Assembly: GCA_044432975.1 (NCBI GenBank) | Contig: JAWXUC010000004.1 | Coordinates: 1 to 64,000, forward strand | From: JAWXUC01 sp044432975 | GTDB taxonomy: Bacteria > Pseudomonadota > Alphaproteobacteria > RF32 > CAG-239 | Direction: 5' to 3' | DNA: 64,000 bases | Shown here: positions 16,020 through 25,502 of the stretch, piece by piece | Layout of the letters: every line of letters begins with the position of its first letter | Position numbering within the stretch: the first letter of the stretch is position 1 | Program-made: the position numbers and the translations under genes | Notes under the pieces: model-generated | Databases searched by the model: none | What the model saw: the letters and a program-made list of their open reading frames with translations, nothing else | What the model was told of the DNA's origin: nothing

Positions 16020-19000
16020 ATGACAAATATGAAAATGATGGACGGTAATGAAGCCGCTGCATCAGTTGCTCATAGAATGAATGAAGTTTGTGTAATTTAT
16101 CCAATTACTCCATCTTCTAACATGGGTGAGTTTGCTGACGCGTGGTCTGCTGCTGGTCAAAAAAACATCTGGGGCGTTGTTCCAGAAGTTCAAGAAATGC
16201 AATCTGAAGCTGGTGCTGCTGGTGCCTGCCACGGTTCTCTTCAAGCTGGTTCTTTAACAACTACATTTACAGCTTCTCAAGGCTTGTTGTTAATGATTCC
16301 TAATATGTATAAAATTGCTGGTGAATTATCTCCATTCGTTATGCACGTTGCTGCTCGTTCACTATCATATCATGCATTGTCAATTTTTGGTGATCACTCA
16401 GATGTTATGGGTTGTCGTCAGGTTGGTTTTGCTATGTTGTCTTCTAATAATGTTCAAGAAGCTCATGACTTTGCTGCGATTTCTCAAAGTGCTACTTTGC
16501 GTGCTAGAGTGCCATTTTTACACTTCTTTGATGGTTTTAGAACTTCTCACGAAATCAAAAAAATTCAAATTTTAACAGATGAACAATTAAAAGCTCAATT
16601 AGAAGGCGTTGATTATTCTTTTAATGCTAAAAATGCTCTTAGACCAGAAAATCCAGTGGTTCGTGGTACTGCTCAAAACCCAGACGTATTTTTCCAAGGT
16701 CGTGAAGCATCTAATCCTTATTACAACAAAGTAGAAGAAATTGTTCAAGAAGAAATGAACAAATTTGCTAAAATTTCTGGCAGAAAATATGATGTTGTTG
16801 AATATTATGGTGCTGAGAATCCAGATCACGTTATAGTGGTTATGGGTAGTGGCGCTGAAACAATTGAAGAAACAATTGATTTTGTAAACACTAATGGTTA
16901 CAATGTTGGTTTAATTAAAATTAGACTTTACAGACCATTCCCTAAAAAATCTTTCTTAAAAACTTTACCAAAATCTGTTAAAACAATTTCTGTTTTAGAT
17001 AGAACTAAAGAATCTGGTTCTACTGGTGAACCTTTATACTTAGATGTTATTGCTACATTAGCTGAAGCTGGTGGTGTTATGCCTAAAGTTTTGGGTGGTC
17101 GTTATGGTTTATCTTCAAAAGAATTTACACCAGCTATGGTTAAAGCTATTTATGACAACAAAACAATCAATGGCTTTACTGTTGGTATTAATGATGACGT
17201 AAACAATACATCTTTATCTTATGATGAAAGCGCTATGGATACAGAATCTAAAGACGTTGTTAGAGCTGTGTTCTATGGTTTGGGTGCTGATGGTACTGTT
17301 GGTGCTAACAAAAACTCTATTAAAATCATCGCAGAAGATGGTGGTAAATATGGTCAAGGTTATTTTGTGTATGACTCAAAAAAATCTGGCTCTATGACAA
17401 CTTCTCACTTGCGTTTTTCTGATAGCCCAATTAAAGCTCCATATTTAATTACAAAAGCAGACTTTGTTGCTTGTCACCAATTTGCATTTGTTTCTAAAAT
17501 GGACTTATTAAAAATTGCTAAACCTGGTGCAACATTCTTGCTTAATGCTCCTTTTGAAGGTGATGAAGTTTGGAACCATTTACCATGTGAAGTTCAACAA
17601 ACAATTATTGATAAAAAATTAAACTTTTATGTTATTAATGCTGTTGATGTTGCTCGTAAAACAGAAATGGGTGCCAGAATTAACACAATTATGCAAACAT
17701 GTTTCTTTGCAATTTCTAACGTTTTACCAAAAGAACAAGCAATTGCAGATATTAAAAAAGCTATTAAAAAAACTTATGGTAAAAAAGGTGATGCTGTTGT
17801 TGAAAAGAACTTTGTTGCCGTTGACTCTACATTAGAGCATTTACATAAAGTAAACGTTCCTGCAACTGCAGAATCTGTTTGCCACATGATTGCTCCAGTG
17901 CCAGCAGAAGCTCCTAAGTTTGTAAAACTTTTAACTGCAGAAATTATTGCAGGTCGTGGTGATGAATTGCCAGTTTCTGCTTTCTCTCCAGTTATTGATG
18001 GTACATGGCCAACAGCTACAACTCAATATGAAAAACGTAACATTGCAACAGAAATTCCTGTTTGGGATCCTGCTACTTGTATTCAATGTGGTAAATGTTC
18101 TTTAGTTTGCCCACATGGCGTTATCAGAATGAAAATGGTTGATGAAAACGGCTTGGTTGAAGAAATGCCAGAAGGTTTCAAATTTGCAAACGCAAAAGAT
18201 AAAGCTTTTGAAGGCAAAAAATTTGTATGGCAAATTTCTCCTAGAGATTGTACTGGTTGTGGAATTTGTACAGAAGCTTGTCCTGCTAAAAACAAAGCAA
18301 ATCCTGAGCTTAAAGCTATTAATATGGATCATATTGAAAATCACGCAGAAACTCAAGATGCTTGTTGGGCTTTCTTTGATAAATTGCCATATGTTAAAAG
18401 AACAGAAGTTGCAACTAACACTGTTAAAAACACTCAATTAATTCAACCATTGTTTGAATTCTCTGGTGCTTGTGCTGGCTGTGGTGAAACTCCATATATT
18501 AAATTGTTGACTCAATTGTTTGGTGACAGAATGGTTGTTGCTAATGCTACTGGTTGTTCTTCAATTTATGGTGGTAACTTGCCAACAACTCCTTATGCAA
18601 AAGATGAAAAAGGACACGGACCAGCTTGGGCAAACTCTTTGTTTGAAGATAATGCTGAATTTGGTTTGGGTATGAGATTCTCTATTGACCAACAAACAGG
18701 TTTTGCTAAATCTTTATTAGAAAAATTAAACTTGGGTGAATTGGCAGATAGAATTTTATCTAATCCTCAATCTAACAATCAAGAAATTGATGCTCAAAGA
18801 GAAAACGTTAAAGAATTAAGAGCAAAACTTGCTACTATTGATTCTGAAGATGCGAAACATTTAGATAAATTAGCTGACTACTTAGTTAAAAAATCTGTAT
18901 GGATCTTTGGTGGTGACGGTTGGGCTTATGACATTGGCTTTGGTGGTTTAGACCATGCAATTGCTAGTGGTCGTAACATCAACATTCTTGTTATGGATAC

Positions 19001-19544
19001 AGGTGTTTACTCTAACACTGGTGGTCAAGCTTCTAAAGCTACTCCATTGGGTGCTAGTGCAAAATTTGCAACAGCAGGTAAAGCAACACCTAAAAAAGAT
19101 TTGGGTATGATTGCAATGAGCTATGGTAACGTTTATGTTGCTCAAGTAGCTTTTGGTGCAAACGATGCTCAAACTCTTAAAGCTTTCAATGAAGCAGAAG
19201 CTTATGATGGACCATCTATCATTATTGGTTATTCACATTGTATTGCTCAAGGTTTTGATTTGAAGAAAGGTTTATCTCATCAAAAATCTGCAGTAGAATC
19301 TGGATCTTGGCCATTGTATAGATACAATCCAACATTAATTGAAGCTGGTAAAGCTCCATTAACATTGGATTCTAAAGCTCCAGTTAAACCATTGGCTGAA
19401 TATATGGGTGCTGAAACACGTTTCCAAATCGTGAAAAAACAAAACCCAGAACGTTATGAAAGTTTGGTTGATCAAGCGCAAGACTTAGCAAATGATAAAT
19501 ATGCTCAGTTACAACACTTGGCAGCAAAACCAGTAACAGAATAA
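16020..19544 (+). CDS. nifJ: Pyruvate:ferredoxin (flavodoxin) oxidoreductase
   Basis: A 1174-residue homodimeric-type PFOR. In order: domain I with ITPSSNMGEFADAW (thiamine/pyruvate site), domain II, domain III with EVQQTI and NAVDVAR, a ferredoxin domain with CIQCGKCSLVCP and CTGCGICTEACP near residues 680-750, and the thiamine-pyrophosphate domain with CAGCGETPY, GDGWAYDIGFGG and NTGGQASKATP. It converts pyruvate and CoA to acetyl-CoA and CO2 and reduces ferredoxin, the electron donor for the HydA encoded just upstream. Codon choice differs from neighbours (more C-ending codons), as expected for a very highly expressed gene. Confidence 0.98.
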   Translation: MTNMKMMDGNEAAASVAHRMNEVCVIYPITPSSNMGEFADAWSAAGQKNIWGVVPEVQEMQSEAGAAGACHGSLQAGSLTTTFTASQGLLLMIPNMYKIAGELSPFVMHVAARSLSYHALSIFGDHSDVMGCRQVGFAMLSSNNVQEAHDFAAISQSATLRARVPFLHFFDGFRTSHEIKKIQILTDEQLKAQLEGVDYSFNAKNALRPENPVVRGTAQNPDVFFQGREASNPYYNKVEEIVQEEMNKFAKISGRKYDVVEYYGAENPDHVIVVMGSGAETIEETIDFVNTNGYNVGLIKIRLYRPFPKKSFLKTLPKSVKTISVLDRTKESGSTGEPLYLDVIATLAEAGGVMPKVLGGRYGLSSKEFTPAMVKAIYDNKTINGFTVGINDDVNNTSLSYDESAMDTESKDVVRAVFYGLGADGTVGANKNSIKIIAEDGGKYGQGYFVYDSKKSGSMTTSHLRFSDSPIKAPYLITKADFVACHQFAFVSKMDLLKIAKPGATFLLNAPFEGDEVWNHLPCEVQQTIIDKKLNFYVINAVDVARKTEMGARINTIMQTCFFAISNVLPKEQAIADIKKAIKKTYGKKGDAVVEKNFVAVDSTLEHLHKVNVPATAESVCHMIAPVPAEAPKFVKLLTAEIIAGRGDELPVSAFSPVIDGTWPTATTQYEKRNIATEIPVWDPATCIQCGKCSLVCPHGVIRMKMVDENGLVEEMPEGFKFANAKDKAFEGKKFVWQISPRDCTGCGICTEACPAKNKANPELKAINMDHIENHAETQDACWAFFDKLPYVKRTEVATNTVKNTQLIQPLFEFSGACAGCGETPYIKLLTQLFGDRMVVANATGCSSIYGGNLPTTPYAKDEKGHGPAWANSLFEDNAEFGLGMRFSIDQQTGFAKSLLEKLNLGELADRILSNPQSNNQEIDAQRENVKELRAKLATIDSEDAKHLDKLADYLVKKSVWIFGGDGWAYDIGFGGLDHAIASGRNINILVMDTGVYSNTGGQASKATPLGASAKFATAGKATPKKDLGMIAMSYGNVYVAQVAFGANDAQTLKAFNEAEAYDGPSIIIGYSHCIAQGFDLKKGLSHQKSAVESGSWPLYRYNPTLIEAGKAPLTLDSKAPVKPLAEYMGAETRFQIVKKQNPERYESLVDQAQDLANDKYAQLQHLAAKPVTE

Positions 19545-19565
19545 TCTTTGGTTTAAGATAAAAGA

Positions 19566-19595
19566 AAGAGCGGATGGTATATCCGCTCTTTTTTG
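19566..19595 (+). terminator. Terminator after nifJ
   Basis: Hairpin AAGAGCGGAT/ATCCGCTCTT with a GGTAT-like loop and T-run, 22 bases after the nifJ stop. Confidence 0.9.
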
Positions 19596-19623
19596 TAATA
19601 ATGAGTTTTGTTTTTAAAGTGTT

Positions 19624-20397
19624 TTATCTTCCTGTATATTTTAATTTTGATAAATCAACGTCAGATAAATTTTTTGGAGGAGCTAGTTTTTCTTCATATT
19701 TTTCTTGTTTTAATCTTTTTCTTAAATTATTACTTCTTGGGTTTAAGTTTTGATTTTTTCTGTTTTGAAGTCTTTTGTTGTATTCTTCCATAGTTAATCT
19801 TTTTATTTTTTTGTTAAACCATAGTCTTGGAGTTTGGCATTTAGATTCTTTGGGGGGTAAAATAAACTCTTCAACATTTGAGAAACTTGTATCAGATAAA
19901 TTAATATAACTTGAAACACTTCCCAGATCTATTTTTTTTGGTAAATTATAGCTTGCAAGAAAGCTTATTCCATCAATAGGTGCTTTAATAGAATTTACAT
20001 TTTCTAAGTTCATAAAGGCTAAGTTAACTTCATGACATTGACTGAAATCAAAATTTCCTTTTAATGAAGAGTGAGACATATCTAAATATTTGCATTTTAG
20101 ATTTTTAGGAAATCTGCAGTTGGTTAAGTTCATGTTAGATAAATCCAGTTCTTCACATGTAAATCCGTCTGGTAAGTTTAATTTATTATAAAATTTGTTA
20201 TCAGATCCTTTTGTTAGTCCGATATCTTTTATTTTTTCTAAATTAATATTGTTGTTTTCTGCAAATTTTAATATAGCATCGATTGAAGCTTTTATATTTA
20301 TAGAAGGATCTAATATGTCATAACTAATGGCTTCATTATTTGCTGTATTCATGGCTAGTTGGGGTTTATCTTCTTTTTTTAGAATATAAAATTGCAT
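19624..20397 (-). CDS. Hypothetical protein with LRR/pentapeptide-like core
   Basis: A 257-residue protein not assigned to a family. The middle (residues about 85-170) has leucine- and asparagine-rich units such as LDLSNMNLTNCRFP, LDMSHSSLKGNFDFS and INLSDTSF. These resemble degenerate pentapeptide or leucine-rich repeats. The last 70 residues are very basic (KRLQNRKNQNLNPRSNN). There is no signal peptide or membrane segment. It lies convergent to nifJ and just downstream of a small ORF on the same strand, in an accessory pocket. A binding or effector-like role is possible but unproven. Confidence 0.6.
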   Translation of the reverse strand: MQFYILKKEDKPQLAMNTANNEAISYDILDPSINIKASIDAILKFAENNNINLEKIKDIGLTKGSDNKFYNKLNLPDGFTCEELDLSNMNLTNCRFPKNLKCKYLDMSHSSLKGNFDFSQCHEVNLAFMNLENVNSIKAPIDGISFLASYNLPKKIDLGSVSSYINLSDTSFSNVEEFILPPKESKCQTPRLWFNKKIKRLTMEEYNKRLQNRKNQNLNPRSNNLRKRLKQEKYEEKLAPPKNLSDVDLSKLKYTGR

Positions 20398-20407
20398 TTC
20401 ATTATTC

Positions 20408-20596
20408 TCAATAATTTTTGTGTATTGTTTTCTTGCATATTCTTTTTTTTTCTATTGCTGTTGTTATATAGCGCTTGGGAGTGGCTTGTGTTTCACGAGC
20501 TCCTAGTCTAATATTATCTAACAAAGATGTTTCTTGATTAAGTTCATCAAAAGTTTTGATTTTTTTTATAGTGTAATTTTTATTGTTTTTTGTCAT
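20408..20596 (-). CDS. Small hypothetical protein, 62 aa
   Basis: A small basic polypeptide (KNNKNYTIKKIKTFDELN at the start, RYITTAIEKKRICKK near the end), ending 10 bases before the LRR-like gene on the same strand. There is AAGGAC upstream of its ATG. The tight spacing suggests cotranscription. Whether this is a real small gene or the detached N-terminus of the neighbour after a frameshift cannot be decided from one sequence. Confidence 0.4.
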   Translation of the reverse strand: MTKNNKNYTIKKIKTFDELNQETSLLDNIRLGARETQATPKRYITTAIEKKRICKKTIHKNY

Positions 20597-20685
20597 GACA
20601 AACGGTCCTTTAGGGCTTGTTTATTATGTAATTATAACATAAATTGATAAATAAGCAAATGATTTTTAATGTGGTAGTAGATAGT

Positions 20686-20713
20686 AAAAAACCTCCAAGA
20701 AAAGGGAGGTTTG
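20686..20713. terminator. Terminator-like hairpin
   Basis: Hairpin AAACCTCC/GGAGGTTT with an AAGAAAAG-like loop, flanked by A and T runs. It lies downstream of the minus-strand exonuclease gene (stop at 20773) and upstream of the small hypothetical gene. Confidence 0.75.
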
Positions 20714-20772
20714 GTTATTATGGGGCACGTTGTTGAACACGTATCGGATTAAATGAAAGAGGATGAAGAAAG

Positions 20773-21384
20773 TTAAAATTTATTATCAAATAATTCTTTT
20801 CCTTTAAAAAACTTAATCCCTTCTAAAATAGAGTAAACATCATATAATGCATTATGAATACTTATACCAAGATGGTTTATATTTTCTTCAAGACCCAAAA
20901 GTCTAACAATATCGCCTGAGGCTTGTTTTTTAATATCTATATTTTGCTCTTTATACATTTTCATAAACCAGTGTGCTATATTTAAATAATTTAATGGTTC
21001 ATTTTCTATTATTTTATTATACTCTAAATTTAATTCAATTACCTCTCCATCAGCAATATCATTTTTGTTTAAGTTCCAGCCATGAGAAAAGCACATTAAG
21101 CCTTTTGAGAAGTTATAAAAGTCTTTATAAGCTGTTTTAAAATCAACACCTTTTTGATTTATAATTTCATTAGTTATTTTTGTTAAATCTATAAAAAAAT
21201 CAGATAAAATAGGATTTATTTTAGGTTTAATATATATGTTTAATTCATCTTCAACTTCTAATGTTTGGGAATTTATCTTTAGCGCGGCGATTTGAACAAT
21301 TTCTTCTTTTTGCCAATCAGCTCTTCCATTTTCTAAACAACCTTTCCAAGAAGTATATTCTGTATCAAAAATAATAAAACTCAT
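20773..21384 (-). CDS. DEDDh 3'-5' exonuclease-like protein
   Basis: A 203-residue protein of the DnaQ/RNase T exonuclease superfamily. Motif I is FDTEYTSW (Asp7, Glu9). Motif II is around SHGWNLNKND, and motif III is HNALYDVYSI with the general-base His and the last Asp. This arrangement fits the DEDDh class. It would remove nucleotides from DNA or RNA 3' ends with two metal ions; whether it acts in repair or RNA turnover is unclear. The family member with DTEYTSW is not one of the core polymerase subunits. It has AGGAGA before its ATG. Confidence 0.75.
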   Translation of the reverse strand: MSFIIFDTEYTSWKGCLENGRADWQKEEIVQIAALKINSQTLEVEDELNIYIKPKINPILSDFFIDLTKITNEIINQKGVDFKTAYKDFYNFSKGLMCFSHGWNLNKNDIADGEVIELNLEYNKIIENEPLNYLNIAHWFMKMYKEQNIDIKKQASGDIVRLLGLEENINHLGISIHNALYDVYSILEGIKFFKGKELFDNKF

Positions 21385-21518
21385 TTTATTCTCCTAAAAT
21401 TTAATTTTAATTAATCATATCTTGTGACTTTACAAAAGTAAACTCTTAAATTTTTCAAAAACCTTTGTAAGAATCTGATTAGGTTGTAATGCTTGGTTTC
21501 GTTGGTGTTTATCAGCTT

Positions 21519-21603
21519 GTTACTGCGAGCGTAGCGTGGCAGTCCAATCAGACAATATGGCAAATTTTTCAGATTGGATTGCTTCGTTCCTCGCAATGAC
21601 AGG
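21519..21603. repeat. Dispersed repeat (GATTGCTTCG...CGCAATGAC)
   Basis: Inverted segments TACTGCGAGCGTAGCGTGGC and GATTGCTTCGTTCCTCGCAA with TGAC flank an AT-rich middle. Partial relatives are at 27466-27502 and 36681-36716. This sequence type is common between genes in many bacteria. It fills the 21.4-21.7 kb gap together with the tRNA genes; no ORF is credible. Confidence 0.7.
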
Positions 21604-21737
21604 AATCTTTATTTTATAAGGTATTGAGGGTGATTAGTTTGATGATTTTGAGCCTTTTTCAGAAAGCAAATATCGGACTAGTTTAAAGCCTTGGTTTGTA
21701 TAACAAAAAAGCACCTTTTATAGGTGCTTGTACTGAA

Positions 21738-21812
21738 TGGTGCCACTAGCAAGAATCGGACTTGCGACCCCGTCATTACCAATGACGTGCTCTACCACTG
21801 AGCTATAGTGGC
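21738..21812 (-). tRNA. tRNA-Thr (GGT)
   Basis: A 75-nt cloverleaf on the minus strand: acceptor GCCACTA/TAGTGGC, D-arm with GCTC...GAGC, anticodon stem CGTCA/TGACG around loop TTGGTAA (anticodon GGT), T-arm with GCAAG/CTTGC, and an encoded CCA at 21738-21740. It reads ACC and ACU codons. Confidence 0.95.
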
Positions 21813-21830
21813 GGTAGAATTTGTGAGCCT

Positions 21831-21892
21831 TTCAAAACCAACCTTAGGCGGTTTTGCATTACCAATGCCGGCTCTACCACTGATGTAGTGGC
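21831..21892 (-). pseudogene. Truncated tRNA-Thr copy
   Basis: The minus strand repeats the 5' half of the neighbouring tRNA-Thr: GCCACTA, then CAGTGGTAGAGC, then GGCATTGGTAATGC with the same anticodon loop. Four bases of the D-stem are missing, and the T-arm and 3' acceptor are replaced by unrelated sequence that itself forms a hairpin (AAAACCGCC/GGTTTT). It lies directly upstream of the intact gene, so it is a broken tandem duplicate. Confidence 0.85.
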
Positions 21893-22022
21893 GGTAGAAT
21901 TTTCTTTTAACTAAACATTTTATTTTTTGCAAGGAAAATTTTTGAGATTATAATAAAAACAATCATATTGACTAAATTTATTATTTCTTTATTATTAAAA
22001 GAAATAATTTGTGGAGGTTTTG

Positions 22023-22769
22023 ATGAGATTTGCTTTAGTTTTATTTTGCTTGATTTCTTTTGATGTTTATGCTCAAGGTGTTTCTTTGGGAAATGTTGAA
22101 CTGGGTAATATATTTGAGATGACTTCCCAAAATGCTGAAAATGAAGGTATAAAATCTTTTGCGAATACGGATAGATTTGGCATAAAAAAAGAAGAAAAGG
22201 TTGTTGAAGAAGAGCCTATTATGCCAGAAATTAAAGTTTCTGTTAGTGAAATTGCTCTTGATAATATAATTGATGCAGAGGCTGTTTATTGTTATAATGT
22301 TGATAAAAGACCAAAAGATTATACTGGTTATACATTAAACGGATTTGCAGTTACAGGGTTTTGTGGAATTATAGATAAAACTTTACAAAAGAAAATTACT
22401 ACTGAGTTTTTAAGAACTCCTACAAATCTTTTGATAGATAAAAAAGAAAGTTGTTCTATTCAACCTAAAGCTGTAATTAGATTTGTTAGAGGTGTTGATC
22501 ATACAGATATTTTAATATCTAGTCCTTGTTTTTCTTATGCAGTTTTTTATGCTAATAAACTTAAGCTTTTTAATGCAAAGCCAATGCAAGCTTTTATAAA
22601 GTCTTTGGTTTCAGCATTTGATAAGGAAAAAGTAGAATATGTTTCTCCAGCTCTTTATGGTCAATTAGTACCTGTTGGAGTTAGTCCAGAGAAGAAAGAG
22701 GTTGTTAAAAACCCTGTTGTATTAAAAGAAATACCAAAGCCTACTGGTTGGAATAATCTTTCTTTTTAA
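22023..22769 (+). CDS. Secreted hypothetical protein, 248 aa
   Basis: The start is the ATG at 22023, six bases after GGAGG. An N-terminal signal peptide (RFALVLFCLISFDVYA) is followed by a low-complexity acidic stretch (KKEEKVVEEEPIMPE) and a C-terminal domain of about 150 residues with four Cys (VYCYN, GFCGII, SCSIQ, SPCFSY) that could form disulfides in the periplasm. I do not recognise the family. It lies alone, convergent with mutS. A periplasmic or surface role is inferred from the signal and Cys content. Confidence 0.75.
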   Translation: MRFALVLFCLISFDVYAQGVSLGNVELGNIFEMTSQNAENEGIKSFANTDRFGIKKEEKVVEEEPIMPEIKVSVSEIALDNIIDAEAVYCYNVDKRPKDYTGYTLNGFAVTGFCGIIDKTLQKKITTEFLRTPTNLLIDKKESCSIQPKAVIRFVRGVDHTDILISSPCFSYAVFYANKLKLFNAKPMQAFIKSLVSAFDKEKVEYVSPALYGQLVPVGVSPEKKEVVKNPVVLKEIPKPTGWNNLSF

Positions 22770-22811
22770 AAGTTCATATAATGGATAATTAATACAGAAT
22801 TTTCAGATATT

Positions 22812-25445
22812 TTATTTATTAAGTTCTTTTAATTTGTATAAAACTTCTAGTGCTTCTTTTGGGGAATAATCATCAGGATTTAATGTTTTGATAAATTTAT
22901 CTGCTTTAGATTCTGTTTTTTCAGGTTCTTTAATTGAGGCGAATAATGGTAATTCATCTGAAATATTTGCAATAGTTTTATTTTTTGGGTTGTTTTCTAA
23001 TCCGTTTAATATTTGTTCTGCTCTTTTTATTGCAATATTTGGAAGTCCTGCTAATTTTGCAACGTGGACACCATAACTTCTATCTGCGGAGCCATTTATA
23101 ACTTCATGCATAAAAATAATCTCTTCATTATATTCTTTAACTTTCATACAGTGTAGAGTTAATTCTGGCATTTTTTTTGAGAGCTCTGTTAGTTCGTGGT
23201 AGTGGGTTGCAAAAATGCCTCTTGATTTGTTTTTGTTGATTAAGTGTTCAACAACAGCCCAAGCGATAGATAAACCGTCATAAGTTGCAGTGCCTCTGCC
23301 TATTTCATCTAATATAACAAAAGAACGCTCGTCTGCTTGGTTTAAGATGCTGGCAGTTTCTATCATTTCTACCATAAAAGTTGAACGTCCTCTTAAAAGC
23401 TCATCTGAAGCACCAACTCTTGAGAAAACTTTATTAATAATTCCTATTTTTGCGCTATCGCAAGGAACATAAGAACCAATTTGAGCCATAATTGCTATAA
23501 TGGCGTTTTGACGCAAGAATGTTGATTTACCAGCCATGTTTGGACCAGTTAATAGCCATAATAAACTAGATTCTTGTCCTAAGGTGCAATCATTTTTGAT
23601 AAAGTTTGAAGTGCTAATGGCTTCTTCAACAACAGGGTGGCGTCCGCCGATTATGTTAAAATCAAAAGAATTATCTAAAACAGGTTTGGTATAATTGTTT
23701 TTAATTGCTAAAGTTGCTAAAGATGAAATTACATCTAAATGAGCAAGCGCATTAGCTTTTTTTGAAAGCTCTATACTTTGGGCTAAAACTTCAATCACTA
23801 AGTTATTGTATATTTCTAATTCTTGAGCAAGAATTTTATCAGAAGCGCCTCTGATGTTGTTTTCTAATTCAGTTAATTCAACTGTTGTAAAACGCGCTGC
23901 ATTTAATACAGATTGTCTGTGAATATATATTGGATTTTCTAACATTTGAGTGCCAAATTTGGTTGGAACTTCTATAAAATAACCAATTACATTATTAAAT
24001 TTTATTTTTAAGTTTGAAATATTTGTTTCTTGTGCGTATCTTTCTTGCAATTGCATTAAAATATTGTGTGAATTTGTTTTTATTTTATATAACTCATCTA
24101 ATGGGGCAAAATATCCTTCTTTTATAAAGCCTCCATCACGGGCAAGCATTGGTAACTCTTCTTTTAAGGCACTACTTATTTTTTTAGATAGTCCATTATC
24201 TAATCCCAGTTCTTCAATGATGTTTTTTATTGAGTTTTCAAAAACGTTTAGTTTTTGATTTAAGATGTGTTTTATCTGTGGAATGTTTGATAATGTTTTT
24301 GCAATGTTTGCAAGGTCTCTTGGGCCTCCACGATTGAGTGATAATCTTGATACGGCTCTTGAGATGTCAGGTAAGTTTTTTAATAAAGATCTTAACTCTT
24401 GATTTGTTTCTTTGTTGTCTACTAAAAATTCAACTTGTTCTAATCTTTGATTTATTTTTGTTATGTTTGAGAGTGGAAAATTAAGCCAGTTTTTTAGTAA
24501 TCTGCCACCTGCAGATGTTTGGGTATAATCCATAACACTTAAAAGGCTACCTTTTAAGTTGCCTGTTGTGGTTTGTGTTAGCTCTAAGCTTTTTTGAGTT
24601 GCAATATCCATTTCTATAAAATCTTGATTTAAGATTTTTATGGGAGCTTGTAATATAAAATTATTATCTTTTTGAGTTGTTTGTAAATAATCTAAAATAA
24701 CCCCTGCGCAAGAAATTTCAGCATTGTTAAATGAGCCAAAGCAATCAAGGCTTTGAACTTTGAAATAATTTTGTAGTGTTGTTTGGGCATTATTATGAGA
24801 AAATCTGGCAAGAGGTAAAACAACAAGTTTTTCTTTCATGGTTGAAAAGAAGTCAAGGTTGCCTCTTGTGCTTAAAAGTTCATCAGATAAAATAATTTCT
24901 GCAGGGTTTATGCGACTAATGTTTGTTGCTAAAATATCTGTTTCTTTATTTGTGCATGTTACAGTGTTTAAGAAGAAATCACCTGTTGAAATGTCAACCC
25001 ACGCAAAGCCTAATTCATTTTTATGCTTGTTAATGCTTAATATGAAGTTGTTTGATTTTGTTTCTAATAAATTATCTTCTGTTAAGGTTCCTGCGGTAAC
25101 TAGTCTTACAACTTCTCTATTTACGACAGCTTTATAGCCTCTTTTTTTCGCCTCTTCTGGGGTTTCTGTTTGCTCACATATTGCAACTTTAAAGCCTTGT
25201 TTGATAAGTCTATGCAAATAACTTTCGCAGGCATGATAAGGAACACCGCATAATGGGATATCTTCACCGTTGTTTTTACCTCTTTTAGTTAAGGCGATGT
25301 CTAAGGCTTTTGAGGCATTTATGGCATCTTCAAAAAACATTTCATAAAAATCGCCCATACGATAAAATAAAAGATAGTCTTTATGTGCTTCTTTTAGTTT
25401 TATAAATTGTGCCATAGCTGGAGTTGTGTTTTTATCTATAATCAT
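22812..25445 (-). CDS. mutS: DNA mismatch repair protein MutS
   Basis: An 877-residue MutS of usual length. The N-terminal mismatch-binding domain shows the Phe-X-Glu wedge in RMGDFYEMFFEDA. The connector, lever and clamp domains follow. The C-terminal ATPase has Walker A GPNMAGKST near residue 633 and DEIGRGTATYDG (Walker B and signature). It recognises base mismatches and starts repair with MutL. It lies between two convergent/divergent genes as a single-gene unit. Confidence 0.98.
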   Translation of the reverse strand: MIIDKNTTPAMAQFIKLKEAHKDYLLFYRMGDFYEMFFEDAINASKALDIALTKRGKNNGEDIPLCGVPYHACESYLHRLIKQGFKVAICEQTETPEEAKKRGYKAVVNREVVRLVTAGTLTEDNLLETKSNNFILSINKHKNELGFAWVDISTGDFFLNTVTCTNKETDILATNISRINPAEIILSDELLSTRGNLDFFSTMKEKLVVLPLARFSHNNAQTTLQNYFKVQSLDCFGSFNNAEISCAGVILDYLQTTQKDNNFILQAPIKILNQDFIEMDIATQKSLELTQTTTGNLKGSLLSVMDYTQTSAGGRLLKNWLNFPLSNITKINQRLEQVEFLVDNKETNQELRSLLKNLPDISRAVSRLSLNRGGPRDLANIAKTLSNIPQIKHILNQKLNVFENSIKNIIEELGLDNGLSKKISSALKEELPMLARDGGFIKEGYFAPLDELYKIKTNSHNILMQLQERYAQETNISNLKIKFNNVIGYFIEVPTKFGTQMLENPIYIHRQSVLNAARFTTVELTELENNIRGASDKILAQELEIYNNLVIEVLAQSIELSKKANALAHLDVISSLATLAIKNNYTKPVLDNSFDFNIIGGRHPVVEEAISTSNFIKNDCTLGQESSLLWLLTGPNMAGKSTFLRQNAIIAIMAQIGSYVPCDSAKIGIINKVFSRVGASDELLRGRSTFMVEMIETASILNQADERSFVILDEIGRGTATYDGLSIAWAVVEHLINKNKSRGIFATHYHELTELSKKMPELTLHCMKVKEYNEEIIFMHEVINGSADRSYGVHVAKLAGLPNIAIKRAEQILNGLENNPKNKTIANISDELPLFASIKEPEKTESKADKFIKTLNPDDYSPKEALEVLYKLKELNK

Positions 25446-25502
25446 TTATTATTTTTTAACCTCTTATCGTTTATAATACGGTAAACAGAAAAAGGCAAGC
25501 AG

